From NCBI RefSeq assembly GCF_023502205.1, contig NZ_JAMFLG010000035.1, positions 1 through 46,829 on the forward strand: DNA of 46,829 bases, in the 5' to 3' direction. Positions 6,842 to 15,967 of this stretch are shown here, piece after piece. The notes under the pieces were generated by a model, which saw nothing but the letters and a program-made list of their open reading frames with translations, had not been told where the DNA came from and made no database searches. Position 1 is the first letter of the stretch. Each line of letters opens with the position of its first letter. The DNA is from Aquiflexum sp. TKW24L (lineage in GTDB: Bacteria; Bacteroidota; Bacteroidia; Cytophagales; Cyclobacteriaceae). The position numbers were made by a program, and so were the translations under genes.

Positions 6842-7753
6842 CTACTGAGTTTTTTCTTCAATAAAGCATATGATTTCTTCCACTTTTCCGGGATGAAACC
6901 AAGTCATTTCTGGACTTTTTTTGAACCAAGTCATCTGTCTTTTTGCGTACCTACGGGAATTCCTTTTGAGCAACCTTATGGCTTCCTCTTTGTCATACTT
7001 CCCTTCCAAAAAACCGAAAACCTCAGAATATCCCACTGTCTGAAGTGCATTCAAATACCGATGTGGAAACAATTTTTCTGCTTCTTGAAAAATCCCCTCA
7101 CCAATCATTTTATCCATCCTTTGGTCGATCCTTTGGTACAATTCCTTCCTGTCCCTTTCGAGCCCAATCATAATGCAGTTGAAAGTCCGGATATTTTTTT
7201 TCTTCTTTCTAAAAGAACTATAGGCCTTCCCAGTGCCAAGGCAAACTTCCAAAGCCCTCATAAGCCTTTGTGGATTATGGATATCTACCTGTTCAAAATA
7301 AACCGGATCTAGTTTTTGGAGCTTTGCCTGTAGGATTTGGATTCCTTGCTTTTCAAAATCCAAGATCAACTCCTTCCTGATGGCAGGATCGACATCCGGG
7401 ATTTCATCAAATCCATAGCAGATCGCATCAATATAGAGACCTGAGCCTCCAGTCATGATCACTACATCGTGTTTTTGGAATAGCCGATCGAGCAGACTGA
7501 TGGCATCGAGTTCAAATTTCCTTACATCATAGGGATCAAAAATAGACAGAGAATTGATGAAATGGTGAGGAACCTGTTCCAATTCCCGAATAGAAGGCTT
7601 GGCTGTACCCACCTCTGTCTCGCAATAAAACTGACGGCTGTCAGAAGATATGATCTCTGTTTGAAACTTTTTGGCTAGAAGTAGGCAAATTTCAGTTTTA
7701 CCGACTGCGGTAGGACCGGCAATTACCAATAAATGTTTATTTTTCGAAAGCAA
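6842..7753 (-). CDS. miaA: tRNA dimethylallyltransferase
   Basis: A 303-residue enzyme that transfers a dimethylallyl group from DMAPP to N6 of A37 in tRNAs that read UNN codons. The P-loop GPTAVGKT is at 13-20, followed by SSDSRQFY (the substrate-binding region), the TAKP motif, GGSGLY, and a C-terminal RRYAKRQMTWFK segment typical of MiaA. Length is normal. It is divergent from the response-regulator gene that follows, with a 52-base spacer. Confidence 0.95.
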   Translation of the reverse strand: MLSKNKHLLVIAGPTAVGKTEICLLLAKKFQTEIISSDSRQFYCETEVGTAKPSIRELEQVPHHFINSLSIFDPYDVRKFELDAISLLDRLFQKHDVVIMTGGSGLYIDAICYGFDEIPDVDPAIRKELILDFEKQGIQILQAKLQKLDPVYFEQVDIHNPQRLMRALEVCLGTGKAYSSFRKKKKNIRTFNCIMIGLERDRKELYQRIDQRMDKMIGEGIFQEAEKLFPHRYLNALQTVGYSEVFGFLEGKYDKEEAIRLLKRNSRRYAKRQMTWFKKSPEMTWFHPGKVEEIICFIEEKTQ

Positions 7754-7805
7754 AATGGTTGTCAGTAAGGCAATATGTCAGCTGCAAAATTATTAATAAT
7801 AAAGA

Positions 7806-8558
7806 ATGAAATCCAAAAAGGTGCTTATTGTGGATGACAATTCACTCAACAGGAAGGTCTTTGAGCATATCATCGGCCAACTGTACCAATTTGAAACCGC
7901 ATCAAATGGTAAGGAAGCTATAGAAAAAATCAAGACAGGTGAATATGATATTGTTATTACAGACATACAGATGCCCATCTTAGACGGTATCAACACCCTA
8001 AATATCATCAAAAATGAAAAACTTTCGGACATTCCGGTAATAGCTGTTTCAGCTTTTGCCAATGAAAGCGACCGCGAATATTTCATTTCAACAGGCTTTG
8101 ATGATTTTATTCCAAAACCCATCAAGCCAAGGATTTTGCTTGAAACTTTAGACAGGCATATAAGAAGATCGGAACATAAAAATCAAGAACATGTAGTCCA
8201 AAACTTATCGGATTCGGAATTAGATACCAAAATAGTAACTACACTTCTGAAGTTCAATACTGCGGAAAACATCCGGAGTGTCTACGAAGAATTTGTTCAT
8301 GAAAGCGAAACTTTACTGGATGAGGTCAAAATTTTGATCGAATCAGGAAATTATCCGGAAATCGGAGAAAAACTCCATATTATCAAAGGAAACTCTGGGA
8401 CACTGGGGGCAATGGACATTTTCTATTTTTGTCAAAAATTTGAAAAAAACATAAAAACCTCCAACTTTGATAATACCACCGAAGAATATTTATCTTTGGT
8501 AAATCTAATTCACTCTTTTAGTTTAAAATTAAAATCATCTCAATTGCTTAATCCATGA
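7806..8558 (+). CDS. Response regulator with C-terminal HPt domain
   Basis: A 250-residue protein combining a receiver domain (1-118) with a histidine phosphotransfer domain (about 135-245). In the receiver, Asp10/Asp11 bind Mg, Asp53 in ITDIQMP is the phosphoacceptor and Lys104 in PKPI is the conserved lysine. In the HPt domain, His191 in LHIIKGNSGTLGA is the phosphoryl-accepting histidine. This allows an intramolecular or relay transfer in a multistep phosphorelay. No histidine kinase is in the window, so the donor is unlinked. Its last 4 bases overlap the next receiver gene, which suggests translational coupling and a shared pathway. Confidence 0.9.
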   Translation: MKSKKVLIVDDNSLNRKVFEHIIGQLYQFETASNGKEAIEKIKTGEYDIVITDIQMPILDGINTLNIIKNEKLSDIPVIAVSAFANESDREYFISTGFDDFIPKPIKPRILLETLDRHIRRSEHKNQEHVVQNLSDSELDTKIVTTLLKFNTAENIRSVYEEFVHESETLLDEVKILIESGNYPEIGEKLHIIKGNSGTLGAMDIFYFCQKFEKNIKTSNFDNTTEEYLSLVNLIHSFSLKLKSSQLLNP

Positions 8559-8932
8559 CGGAAAACAAGAAAGTTTTGGTAGCCGAAGATAGTTCAGTGA
8601 TTATCAATCTAACCAAGAACGTCCTCCTTTTTGAGAAATACCAAATCACAGCTGTGAAAAATGGCAAACAAGTTCTTGACAAATTACTGATTGAAGATTT
8701 TGATCTGATCTTGATGGATATCAACATGCCTGTCATGGATGGTATAGAATGTACAAAAGCCATCAGGTCGCTTGAGGACAAAAGTAAATCAGGTATTCCG
8801 ATTGTCGCCATTACAGGAAATTATAAGAATTATACGATGGATGATTTCAAAAAGGCAGGCCTTAATGATTACATCCAAAAGCCTTTGGATTATGACTTAT
8901 TGCTCGCAACTGTGAGAAAACACCTTTCCTAA
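8555..8932 (+). CDS. Stand-alone receiver-domain response regulator
   Basis: A 125-residue single-domain CheY/Spo0F-like protein. Glu11/Asp12 form the acidic pocket, Asp55 in LMDINMP is the phosphoacceptor, Thr87 is the switch residue and Lys109 in IQKP is the conserved lysine. There is no output domain, so it acts by protein-protein contact or as a phosphate shuttle. The ATGA overlap with the upstream REC-HPt gene makes that HPt domain a plausible phosphate partner. Partner assignment is inference. Confidence 0.9.
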   Translation: MTENKKVLVAEDSSVIINLTKNVLLFEKYQITAVKNGKQVLDKLLIEDFDLILMDINMPVMDGIECTKAIRSLEDKSKSGIPIVAITGNYKNYTMDDFKKAGLNDYIQKPLDYDLLLATVRKHLS

Positions 8933-8947
8933 AAGGATGCAACCGGA

Positions 8948-9226
8948 ATGACTGTCAAATACAACAAAAACTTTCTGGAAAAACTCGAAAATCTTTTTGC
9001 CTCATCAGACTTTATTTTGAGGTATGAGAAAGGAAATTTCAAATCGGGTTATTGTGTCCTCAAAGAAAATAAGATTGTCATTGTCAATAAATATTATACG
9101 CTAGAGGGTAAAATCAACGCATTGCTTGATATTATCAAAGAATTGGGTTTTAGCCCAAAAGATTTTTCTGATAAAAAACTTCAGGATTTAATTTCCGATT
9201 TACAACAAACCGAACTCAAGCTTTGA
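8948..9226 (+). CDS. Conserved hypothetical protein, 92 residues
   Basis: A small protein with no signal peptide or membrane segment. By eye it looks alpha/beta: a Lys/Glu-rich helix, a short sheet region (GNFKSGYCVLKENKIVIVNK) and a helical C-terminus ending SDLQQTELKL. I recognise no named domain. It begins 15 bases after the receiver gene, and its stop codon overlaps the TTG start of the metallohydrolase gene by four bases (TTGA), so it belongs to the same operon. Function unknown. Confidence 0.75.
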   Translation: MTVKYNKNFLEKLENLFASSDFILRYEKGNFKSGYCVLKENKIVIVNKYYTLEGKINALLDIIKELGFSPKDFSDKKLQDLISDLQQTELKL

Positions 9227-9984
9227 AAGTCACATTCTTAGGCACAGGGACATCCCAGGGCGTACCCGTGATAGCCTGTGACTGTCCGGTATGCAGTTCC
9301 CTTGACTTCAGAGACAAAAGATTGAGAAGTTCTATCCATCTTGAGATTGGTGGCAAAAGTCTGGTGGTAGACACTGGCCCTGATTTTAGGCAACAGATGC
9401 TCAGAGAAAAAATCCACCATTTAGATGGAGTTATATATACGCACGAGCATAAAGACCACACCGCCGGCCTTGATGACATTCGATCCTATAATTTTCTTCA
9501 AAAAAAAGACATGCCTATTTATGGTACCAAAAAAGTCCTAAACCAGATTAAGCAAGAGTTTGCCTACATTTTTGAGGAGGTCAGGTATCCGGGGGTCCCT
9601 TCAGTGACTACCCATGAAATCACCAACCTTCCCTTTTCGGCAGAAGGAATTGATGTAATTCCTATTCAGGTAATGCATTATAGGCTACCAGTTTTTGGGT
9701 TTAGGTTTGGGGATTTTACCTACATCACTGATGCAAAGTATATTGATAATTCAGAACTTGAAAAAGTAAAAGGGACTAAAATACTTGTCTTGAATGCGCT
9801 CCAAAAAACACACCATCTCTCCCATTTCACACTCGATGAGGCCATCCAGCTTGTAAATCAGATCAAACCTGAATCGGCCTATTTTACACACATCAGCCAC
9901 CGTCTTGGAACGCATGATGAAATAGAGAGGAATTTACCTCCTAATATTCACCTTGCTTTTGATGGCTTGAAAATATCCCTGTAA
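9223..9984 (+). CDS. PhnP-like metallo-beta-lactamase-fold phosphodiesterase
   Basis: A 253-residue cytoplasmic hydrolase. The dinuclear metal motif HEHKDH is at 74-79, with further ligands in DTGPDF (about 50), a central His (IQVMHYRLP), ITDAKY and the late HISHRLG. An N-terminal Cys-rich loop, CDCPVC, around 19-24 resembles the structural zinc site of PhnP-type cyclic phosphodiesterases. The start is TTG at 9223: it gives the canonical MKVTFLGTGTSQGVP N-terminus and no ATG is available. It overlaps the upstream hypothetical gene and is 2 bases before the NFACT gene. The exact substrate is not determinable. Confidence 0.88.
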   Translation: MKVTFLGTGTSQGVPVIACDCPVCSSLDFRDKRLRSSIHLEIGGKSLVVDTGPDFRQQMLREKIHHLDGVIYTHEHKDHTAGLDDIRSYNFLQKKDMPIYGTKKVLNQIKQEFAYIFEEVRYPGVPSVTTHEITNLPFSAEGIDVIPIQVMHYRLPVFGFRFGDFTYITDAKYIDNSELEKVKGTKILVLNALQKTHHLSHFTLDEAIQLVNQIKPESAYFTHISHRLGTHDEIERNLPPNIHLAFDGLKISL

Positions 9985-9986
9985 CC

Positions 9987-11558
9987 ATGCACTTCAACTT
10001 CCATTTTTTAAAATTCCTTTGCCCTGAATTGGAAAAGGTATTTTGTGGGGCAGAAATCGTGGAATGTTTTTCCCAAAATAAGGATGAGTTGGTTATCGGA
10101 AGTACGAAAGATGAAAAAGATATCTTTATCAGGGCAAACTTACTTCCCTCTGTATCATGCGTTTCTTTCCCGGACAATTTCAAAAGGAGCAAAAGAAATA
10201 CAGTTTCTCTTTTTCCCGAAATCATTGGAAAAAAGATCGCCAAGATCGAAGTCATCAATTATGAAAGGGCATTTATTGCTACTCTTGACTCAGGTGACAT
10301 GCTCGTGTTCAAGCTACATGGAACCCGAAGCAATATTCTTTTCTATCAAAAAGATGATTTGCTTCCCAACCTTGTATTTAGAAATGAACTGAAGGAGGAT
10401 AAAAACCTGATCCTATCTGACCTGCCCAAAAATCTACAGACCGATAATGATGCTTTTTTGTCGTTAGAAGGCAATGCCTCAAAGTTCTTACCCACACTCG
10501 GGAAAATTCCTAGAGAATGGCTCAAAAACCAAGGCTATATTGAGTCAGATATCGGAGGAAAATGGGCTCTGATGCAGGAATTGCTGGACATGTTGGATAG
10601 CCCTCTTTATTCCATCATCAAAGAAGGAAGCGAATATTTGTTATCTCTACTTCCCGAAAAGGATGCGATTTTTCAAACATCAGATCCAATCAGGGCTTGC
10701 AATGAGCTTTTTCGATATAGAGTTGTCATTCAGTCATTTGAGAAAGAAAAACAAACTTGGCTGAAGCAACTGCATGATCAACAAAAAAGGACAAAATCCT
10801 ACATCCAAAAAACCGGTGAACGATTAGAACAACTTCTAAATGAAACCTCTCCTGCCCATATTGCGGATGTAATTATGGCAAACCTTCATGCCATCGAACC
10901 AAATATAGAACATGTTCATTTATTCAATTTCTATTCAGGAAAAGAGGAGATTTTTAAACTTAAGATGGGGCAAAGTCCTCAAAAGTATGCTGAGAACCTC
11001 TACAGGAAATCCAAAAACCGGAAGAAAGAAATAGAACAATTGTCCCAGAATTTAGCGGAAAAGGAAAAATTGTTTCAACAGAATGCTACATGGCTTGATG
11101 AAATGATAGCCTTCAATGACTTTAGAAGTCTTAGGGATTTTATCAAAAACAACCACCTTACACCAAAATCCAAGGAACAGGAAGAGCAGGTTCCATTCAA
11201 AAGGTTTGAATTCGAAGGTTTTGAGGTGCTGGTCGGTAAGTCTGCAAAGTCCAATGACGACATGTTGCGCAATTTTGCTTGGAAAGAAGACCTGTGGCTT
11301 CATGCCAAAGATGTATCCGGTTCGCATGTACTGATTAAGTACCGATCGGGAATCAATTTTCCAAAAACTGTCTTGGAAAGAGCTGCAGAATTAGCAGCAT
11401 ATTATTCCAAAAACAAAAATGAAAGCCTTTCTCCGGTGATTTATACACCCGCCAAATTTGTCAGGAAAGTAAAGGGTACGCCCCCCGGTGCCGTGATGGT
11501 GGAAAAGGAAAATGTGCTGATGGTTAGGCCGACAGGGCCAAAAGATGACCCAAATTAA
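9987..11558 (+). CDS. NFACT-family (RqcH/Rqc2-like) ribosome-associated protein
   Basis: A 523-residue protein of the NEMF/RqcH family, which binds stalled 50S subunits with peptidyl-tRNA and, in B. subtilis, adds C-terminal alanine tails. The order is an N-terminal NFACT-N region (LHGTRSNILF near 110), a long coiled coil (about 240-400, rich in K/E/Q), and a C-terminal NFACT-R domain with the hallmark WKEDLWLHAKDVSGSHVLIK and PPGAVMV. I could not find the Asp-Arg dipeptide and following IRHV-like segment that firmicute RqcH uses for tRNA binding, so alanine-tailing activity is uncertain. It ends in a terminator shared with convergent pyk. Confidence 0.88.
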   Translation: MHFNFHFLKFLCPELEKVFCGAEIVECFSQNKDELVIGSTKDEKDIFIRANLLPSVSCVSFPDNFKRSKRNTVSLFPEIIGKKIAKIEVINYERAFIATLDSGDMLVFKLHGTRSNILFYQKDDLLPNLVFRNELKEDKNLILSDLPKNLQTDNDAFLSLEGNASKFLPTLGKIPREWLKNQGYIESDIGGKWALMQELLDMLDSPLYSIIKEGSEYLLSLLPEKDAIFQTSDPIRACNELFRYRVVIQSFEKEKQTWLKQLHDQQKRTKSYIQKTGERLEQLLNETSPAHIADVIMANLHAIEPNIEHVHLFNFYSGKEEIFKLKMGQSPQKYAENLYRKSKNRKKEIEQLSQNLAEKEKLFQQNATWLDEMIAFNDFRSLRDFIKNNHLTPKSKEQEEQVPFKRFEFEGFEVLVGKSAKSNDDMLRNFAWKEDLWLHAKDVSGSHVLIKYRSGINFPKTVLERAAELAAYYSKNKNESLSPVIYTPAKFVRKVKGTPPGAVMVEKENVLMVRPTGPKDDPN

Positions 11559-11593
11559 AATCAGGATAAAGGAATTTGGTAAATAAATAAAAT

Positions 11594-11632
11594 AAAAAAG
11601 GCTTCCAAATAATGGGAGCCTTTTCTTTTGAA
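11594..11632. terminator. Bidirectional terminator between the NFACT gene and pyk
   Basis: AAAAAGGCTTCC pairs with GGGAGCCTTTTC across a 7-base loop, with A and T runs on the two flanks, so it can serve both convergent transcripts. Confidence 0.8.
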
Positions 11633-11644
11633 AGATTTTATAAA

Positions 11645-13075
11645 TTATTCCACCACGTGGATTTTTAGCATATTGGTTTTTCCTTTTTCTTTCAAAGGCA
11701 TACTTGCTGTATTGATGATGATATCGCCGATTTTGACAAATCCATCCTTTTTCAATTGGTTTTGGATATCTGTAAAAGTAGCATCAGTAGAAGTGTTACT
11801 CTCATAATAATAAGCCCTTACACCCCATACCAAACTCAGTTGTGTCAAGAGGTTTTTGTTTCGTGTAAATATTAAAAGATTGGCAAGAGGTCGGAAAGAC
11901 GCCAACCTCAATGGGGTCTGACCTGAAGTTGTAATTCCTACCAAGGCTTTTGCTTTCACGTTTCTAGAAAGTCTTGCTGCCATCAAGGTAAGGTTCTTAC
12001 TTAAGAAGTTGGGGTCGTTTTCCTCTATTTTATATAAGTGATGAAAGACATCCTCATTGGTCTCAATGTAATTGATGATGGTACTCATAGCCTTGACCGA
12101 ATTAACAGGAAACTGACCTGAGGCAGTCTCAGCAGAAAGCATCACAGCATCCGCGCCATCGAGTACAGCTGTCGCGACGTCATTAGTCTCAGCACGTGTT
12201 GGCCTTGGATGAGTAGTCATACTCTCCAACATCTGGGTGGCAATGATCACAGGTTTGCAGGCAACCTTGCACAAGGAAACCATCTTCTTTTGCCATAGTG
12301 GAACAGTTTCCATTGGCATTTCAACTCCAAGGTCTCCTCTTGCTACCATGATGGCATCCGTGGCCTCTATGATAGATTCTATATTTTGTAGGGCTTCAGG
12401 CTTTTCAATCTTGGCTACTATCTTGCAATTTTTGCCAGCCTTTGTGATTCTTTCTCGCAGGTCAATGATATCATCCACTGACCTTACAAAAGAAAGCGCG
12501 ATCCAATCCACATCATTGGCCAAACCGAATTCGAGATCTTCAAGGTCTTTTTCTGTGAGTGAAGGAGCTGACACTTTAGTATTTGGAAGGTTTATCCCTT
12601 TCCTGGATTTCAAGATGCCGCCATGAATTACTACGCAACGGACGTTTTTCCCATCAGTATTGTTGACTGCAAGTTCAATATTACCATCGTCAATCAGAAT
12701 CCTGTCACCTGATCTAACATCATTTGGTAGGTTCTCATATACAGTGCTTACAAGTTCCGCATTGCCTATAACCGGATCGTTGGTGATGGTGATTTTTCCT
12801 CCGGGGACAATCTGTACGCCCCCATTTTCCATTTCACCCACACGGATTTTTGGTCCCTGAAGATCTTGTAGGATCCCGATTTTGACAGTAAGTTTCTCAT
12901 TGATTTCGCGGATCATTTTGATGACTTCTGCATGCTGGGCGTGTGTACCATGCGAAAAATTAAGTCTGAAAACGTTGGCTCCTGCATTGGCTAGACTTTT
13001 TAAAGTGTCAATATTGTTGGACGCAGGACCGATAGTAGCTAATATTTTTGTCTTATTGTAAAGAGCAATACTCAT
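11645..13075 (-). CDS. pyk: Pyruvate kinase
   Basis: A 476-residue enzyme that converts phosphoenolpyruvate and ADP to pyruvate and ATP. Visible signatures: KTKILATIGPAS at the N-terminus, RLNFSHG, IVAKIEKPEAL with the catalytic Lys, MVARGDLGVE, and ATQMLESM with PTRAE. The C-terminal domain has SGQTPLRLASFRP and the closing segment of the family. Length is standard. It follows the IPExxxVDY gene after 13 bases on the same strand, a neighbourhood common in Bacteroidota, and shares a terminator with the convergent NFACT gene. Confidence 0.97.
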   Translation of the reverse strand: MSIALYNKTKILATIGPASNNIDTLKSLANAGANVFRLNFSHGTHAQHAEVIKMIREINEKLTVKIGILQDLQGPKIRVGEMENGGVQIVPGGKITITNDPVIGNAELVSTVYENLPNDVRSGDRILIDDGNIELAVNNTDGKNVRCVVIHGGILKSRKGINLPNTKVSAPSLTEKDLEDLEFGLANDVDWIALSFVRSVDDIIDLRERITKAGKNCKIVAKIEKPEALQNIESIIEATDAIMVARGDLGVEMPMETVPLWQKKMVSLCKVACKPVIIATQMLESMTTHPRPTRAETNDVATAVLDGADAVMLSAETASGQFPVNSVKAMSTIINYIETNEDVFHHLYKIEENDPNFLSKNLTLMAARLSRNVKAKALVGITTSGQTPLRLASFRPLANLLIFTRNKNLLTQLSLVWGVRAYYYESNTSTDATFTDIQNQLKKDGFVKIGDIIINTASMPLKEKGKTNMLKIHVVE

Positions 13076-13088
13076 AGAATATTGGGTT

Positions 13089-13517
13089 TTAATAGGTTAA
13101 TAAATTTTCTTTTGATTTGATTTTATCAATGTCGAGTTTGACTACATTTTGGATTAATCCAGATCTCGAAAGGCGCTCAATATAGTCAATAATATCCACT
13201 TCAGAAGTAAAATCTTGGATGAGTAGGAAGTAATCAAAGATTTTCAATTCAGGGATTAGGTATAATGAACTGGTGTCAAGAAAGTGTGATTTGTTTTTCA
13301 ATAATTGGAGAAATCCATTTTCTTTCTCCCTCCGATATTGCGATATACTGAGTTTGGTACCATTTACAAATTCAAGTTCATAGTCCTCAGTTTTTGCTAA
13401 TTTCTCTTGGAGTGAATTATTGACGATCCATGCCATCTTATAGTCTTTTACCGGCGCCACAATCCCAAGAAGATCAAATTCATACAGGTGTTCAACAACT
13501 AATTTATTTTTCTTCAT
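13089..13517 (-). CDS. IPExxxVDY family protein
   Basis: A 142-residue protein specific to Bacteroidota, named for a conserved motif seen here as IPELKIFDYFLLI at about 85-97 (with Phe in the usual Val position). No signal peptide or membrane segment. Function is unknown. Its place upstream of pyk and divergent from acpP-fabF-rnc is the usual one for the family, which supports the call and a housekeeping role. Confidence 0.85.
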   Translation of the reverse strand: MKKNKLVVEHLYEFDLLGIVAPVKDYKMAWIVNNSLQEKLAKTEDYELEFVNGTKLSISQYRREKENGFLQLLKNKSHFLDTSSLYLIPELKIFDYFLLIQDFTSEVDIIDYIERLSRSGLIQNVVKLDIDKIKSKENLLTY

Positions 13518-13538
13518 TTGTGGAAGAATTTAACTTAA

Positions 13539-13546
13539 CAAAATTA
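13539..13546 (-). promoter_or_regulatory. Candidate -7 box for the IPExxxVDY-pyk operon
   Basis: Minus-strand TAATTTTG fits TAnnTTTG and lies 22 bases before the start codon. No good -33 element is seen at 19-21 bases. Confidence 0.4.
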
Positions 13547-13605
13547 AAAATAATCTTCCAACATCTGGCACCACAAATAATATCTTGATTTAGGTAAGGT
13601 ATTTT

Positions 13606-13637
13606 TTTGGCAATAAGGTTTTAAATCTATTTCTTTG
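13606..13637 (+). promoter_or_regulatory. Candidate promoter of acpP-fabF-rnc
   Basis: TTTG (13606-13609) and TTTCTTTG (13630-13637, one mismatch to TAnnTTTG) are separated by 20 bases, the spacing used by Bacteroidota primary sigma factors. The predicted start site is about 25 bases before the acpP start codon. Confidence 0.5.
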
Positions 13638-13667
13638 CGGAGTGTTTTAAATTAAACTGTTCGAAAA

Positions 13668-13904
13668 ATGTCTGAAATTGCACAAAAAGTTAAAGCCATT
13701 ATCGTTGATAAATTAGGCGTAGAGGAATCAGAAGTGACTCCTGAGGCTAGCTTCACTAATGATCTTGGCGCTGACTCACTGGATACAGTTGAGCTTATTA
13801 TGGAATTCGAAAAAGAATTCAACCTTTCTATTCCAGATGACCAAGCTGAGCAAATCGGCACAGTAGGTCAGGCTATCAGCTATCTGGAGGCAAACGTAAA
13901 ATAA
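13668..13904 (+). CDS. acpP: Acyl carrier protein
   Basis: A 78-residue acidic carrier of growing fatty acyl chains. Ser37 in [17 protein letters not shown] receives the 4'-phosphopantetheine arm. Length and composition are typical. It is followed 22 bases later by fabF and then rnc, a classic arrangement. Confidence 0.97.
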   Translation: MSEIAQKVKAIIVDKLGVEESEVTPEASFTNDLGADSLDTVELIMEFEKEFNLSIPDDQAEQIGTVGQAISYLEANVK

Positions 13905-13926
13905 AATATTCATTCAAAATTCATTT

Positions 13927-15180
13927 ATGAATTTAAGAAGAGTTGTAGTAACAGGTTTAGGTGCCCTTACACCGATTGGAAATTCTGTCCCAGAATTCTG
14001 GACCAGTTTGTCAAACGGTGTGAGCGGTGCTGCACCTATTACTAGATTCGATGCTTCACTTTTCAAAACCCAATTTGCCTGTGAAGTCAAAAACCTTGAC
14101 GTAGAGCAGTTTATTGACAGGAAGGAAGCCAGGAAAATGGATCTTTTTACTCAGATGGGGCTAATTGCAGCAGATGAGGCGATCAAAGATTCAGGTCTTG
14201 ATCTAGAAAAAATCAACTTAAACAGAGCAGGTGTCATCATGGGTTCAGGCATTGGTGGTCTCAAGTCTTTTCAGGACGAGGTCACTGATTTTGTACGGGG
14301 CGATGGTACACCAAGGTTCAATCCCTTCTTTATCCCCAAAATGATAGCTGACATCTGCGCAGGTTTCATTTCGATTAAGTACGGATTTAGAGGTCCTAAT
14401 TTTGTAACAGTTTCGGCATGTGCTTCTGCCACAAATGCCATTATTGATGCTTTTAATTATATCAGGTTAAATAAGGCCGACATCTTCATAACCGGTGGTA
14501 CAGAAGCTACCATTACTGAAGCTGGTGTGGGAGGATTTAATGCATTGAAAGCACTATCACAAAGGAATGATTCTCCAACGACAGCCTCCCGACCATTTGA
14601 CAAAGACAGAGATGGATTTGTACTGGGCGAAGGAGCAGGATGTCTGATCTTAGAAGATTATGAACATGCCAAGGCACGTGGAGCAAAAATATATGCCGAA
14701 TTAGTAGGCGGAGGAATGTCTGCTGATGCTTATCACATTACAGCTCCCCATCCGGAAGGAGAGGGTGCCAGTAATGTGATGAAAAATGCTTTGGAGGATG
14801 CTGAAATGCAACCTGAAGACATTGATTACGTCAATGTTCACGGTACATCTACCCCTCTTGGAGATATAAGTGAAGTAAAAGCAATTCAAAAGGTATTCGG
14901 CGAACATGCTTATAAAATAAATATAAGCAGTACCAAGTCGATGACCGGTCACCTTCTTGGTGCGGCCGGCGCAATCGAAGCCATCGCTTCCATACTTGCC
15001 ATTAAAAATAGCCTGATTCCTCCTACCATCAATCACTTTACGGATGACGAGGATTTTGATTCTAGATTGAATCTGACTTTCAATAAAGCCCAAAAAAGAG
15101 AAATCAGGACGGCATTGAGTAATACCTTTGGATTTGGTGGGCATAATGCTTCCATCATTTTCAAAAAATTAACAGAGTAA
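13927..15180 (+). CDS. fabF: 3-oxoacyl-ACP synthase II
   Basis: A 417-residue condensing enzyme that elongates acyl-ACP with malonyl-ACP in fatty acid synthesis. The Cys-His-His triad is visible: Cys165 in VSACASATN, His305 in NVHGTST and His342 in MTGHLLGAAGA. The start RRVVVTGLGALTPIGN and the C-terminal NTFGFGGHNAS are typical. It lies directly downstream of acpP, and only 2 bases separate it from rnc, indicating co-transcription. Confidence 0.97.
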   Translation: MNLRRVVVTGLGALTPIGNSVPEFWTSLSNGVSGAAPITRFDASLFKTQFACEVKNLDVEQFIDRKEARKMDLFTQMGLIAADEAIKDSGLDLEKINLNRAGVIMGSGIGGLKSFQDEVTDFVRGDGTPRFNPFFIPKMIADICAGFISIKYGFRGPNFVTVSACASATNAIIDAFNYIRLNKADIFITGGTEATITEAGVGGFNALKALSQRNDSPTTASRPFDKDRDGFVLGEGAGCLILEDYEHAKARGAKIYAELVGGGMSADAYHITAPHPEGEGASNVMKNALEDAEMQPEDIDYVNVHGTSTPLGDISEVKAIQKVFGEHAYKINISSTKSMTGHLLGAAGAIEAIASILAIKNSLIPPTINHFTDDEDFDSRLNLTFNKAQKREIRTALSNTFGFGGHNASIIFKKLTE

Positions 15181-15182
15181 CA

Positions 15183-15923
15183 TTGAAACTGTCAAGATTA
15201 CTTCGGCTTAGGTCTCTGTTCTATTCTAAATACGAAAAAAGGCTTGCCTCCTCCATCAAACATATGGTTGGAAGCAAGCCTTTTAATTTGACCCTATACA
15301 AACTCGCAATCAAGCATGCGTCCGCAGCAGAAGAATCCATCAATGGAATGAAAATTTCTAATGAAAGATTGGAATATCTTGGTGACGCGATTTTGGGTGC
15401 AGTAGTTGCTGAATTTCTATTTAATAAATATCCTTATCGGGATGAAGGTTTTCTTACCGAAACAAGAAGCCGTATGGTAAATAGAGAGGCACTGAACCAA
15501 ATTGCCATGAAAATCGGACTTTCCAAAATCATCAGTGAAGAATATAAGGGTAAGAATCTTAGTTCACACAAATCTCTTTATGGTGACGCTCTCGAAGCCA
15601 TTGTAGGAGCAGTATATCTAGATAGGAATTTTGATTTTTGCAAAAACTTCATTTTAAAAAGGATCATCATCCATTTCGACCTTGACAATATCATAAGTAC
15701 TACCACCAATTTCAAAAGCAAAATTATTGAGTGGAGTCAGAGAGAAAACTCTGAAGTGGACTTCAAAACTATAGCCATCAGTGGGGAACAGCGGTTTAAG
15801 GAATTTATCGTCGAACTCCATGTCAACAAGCAGTTGTTAGCTACAGGAAAAGGAGCTACAAAGAAGAAAGCTGAGCAGGAAGCTGCAAAAAATGGCTGTG
15901 AAATTTTAAACATAGCAGTTTAG
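15183..15923 (+). CDS. rnc: Ribonuclease III
   Basis: A 246-residue double-stranded-RNA endonuclease acting in rRNA and mRNA processing. The signature NERLEYLGDAILG is followed by the second metal-binding segment GDALEAIVGAVYLD, then a C-terminal dsRNA-binding domain with GKGATKKKAEQEAAKNG. The start is TTG at 15183, two bases after the fabF stop. A later ATG (MVGSKPF) would remove an N-terminal extension typical of Bacteroidota RNase III. Co-transcribed with acpP and fabF. Confidence 0.95.
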   Translation: MKLSRLLRLRSLFYSKYEKRLASSIKHMVGSKPFNLTLYKLAIKHASAAEESINGMKISNERLEYLGDAILGAVVAEFLFNKYPYRDEGFLTETRSRMVNREALNQIAMKIGLSKIISEEYKGKNLSSHKSLYGDALEAIVGAVYLDRNFDFCKNFILKRIIIHFDLDNIISTTTNFKSKIIEWSQRENSEVDFKTIAISGEQRFKEFIVELHVNKQLLATGKGATKKKAEQEAAKNGCEILNIAV

Positions 15924-15967
15924 AAAAAGTATATATGGGGTTAGTTTTAAGCTTCAATACCAAATAA

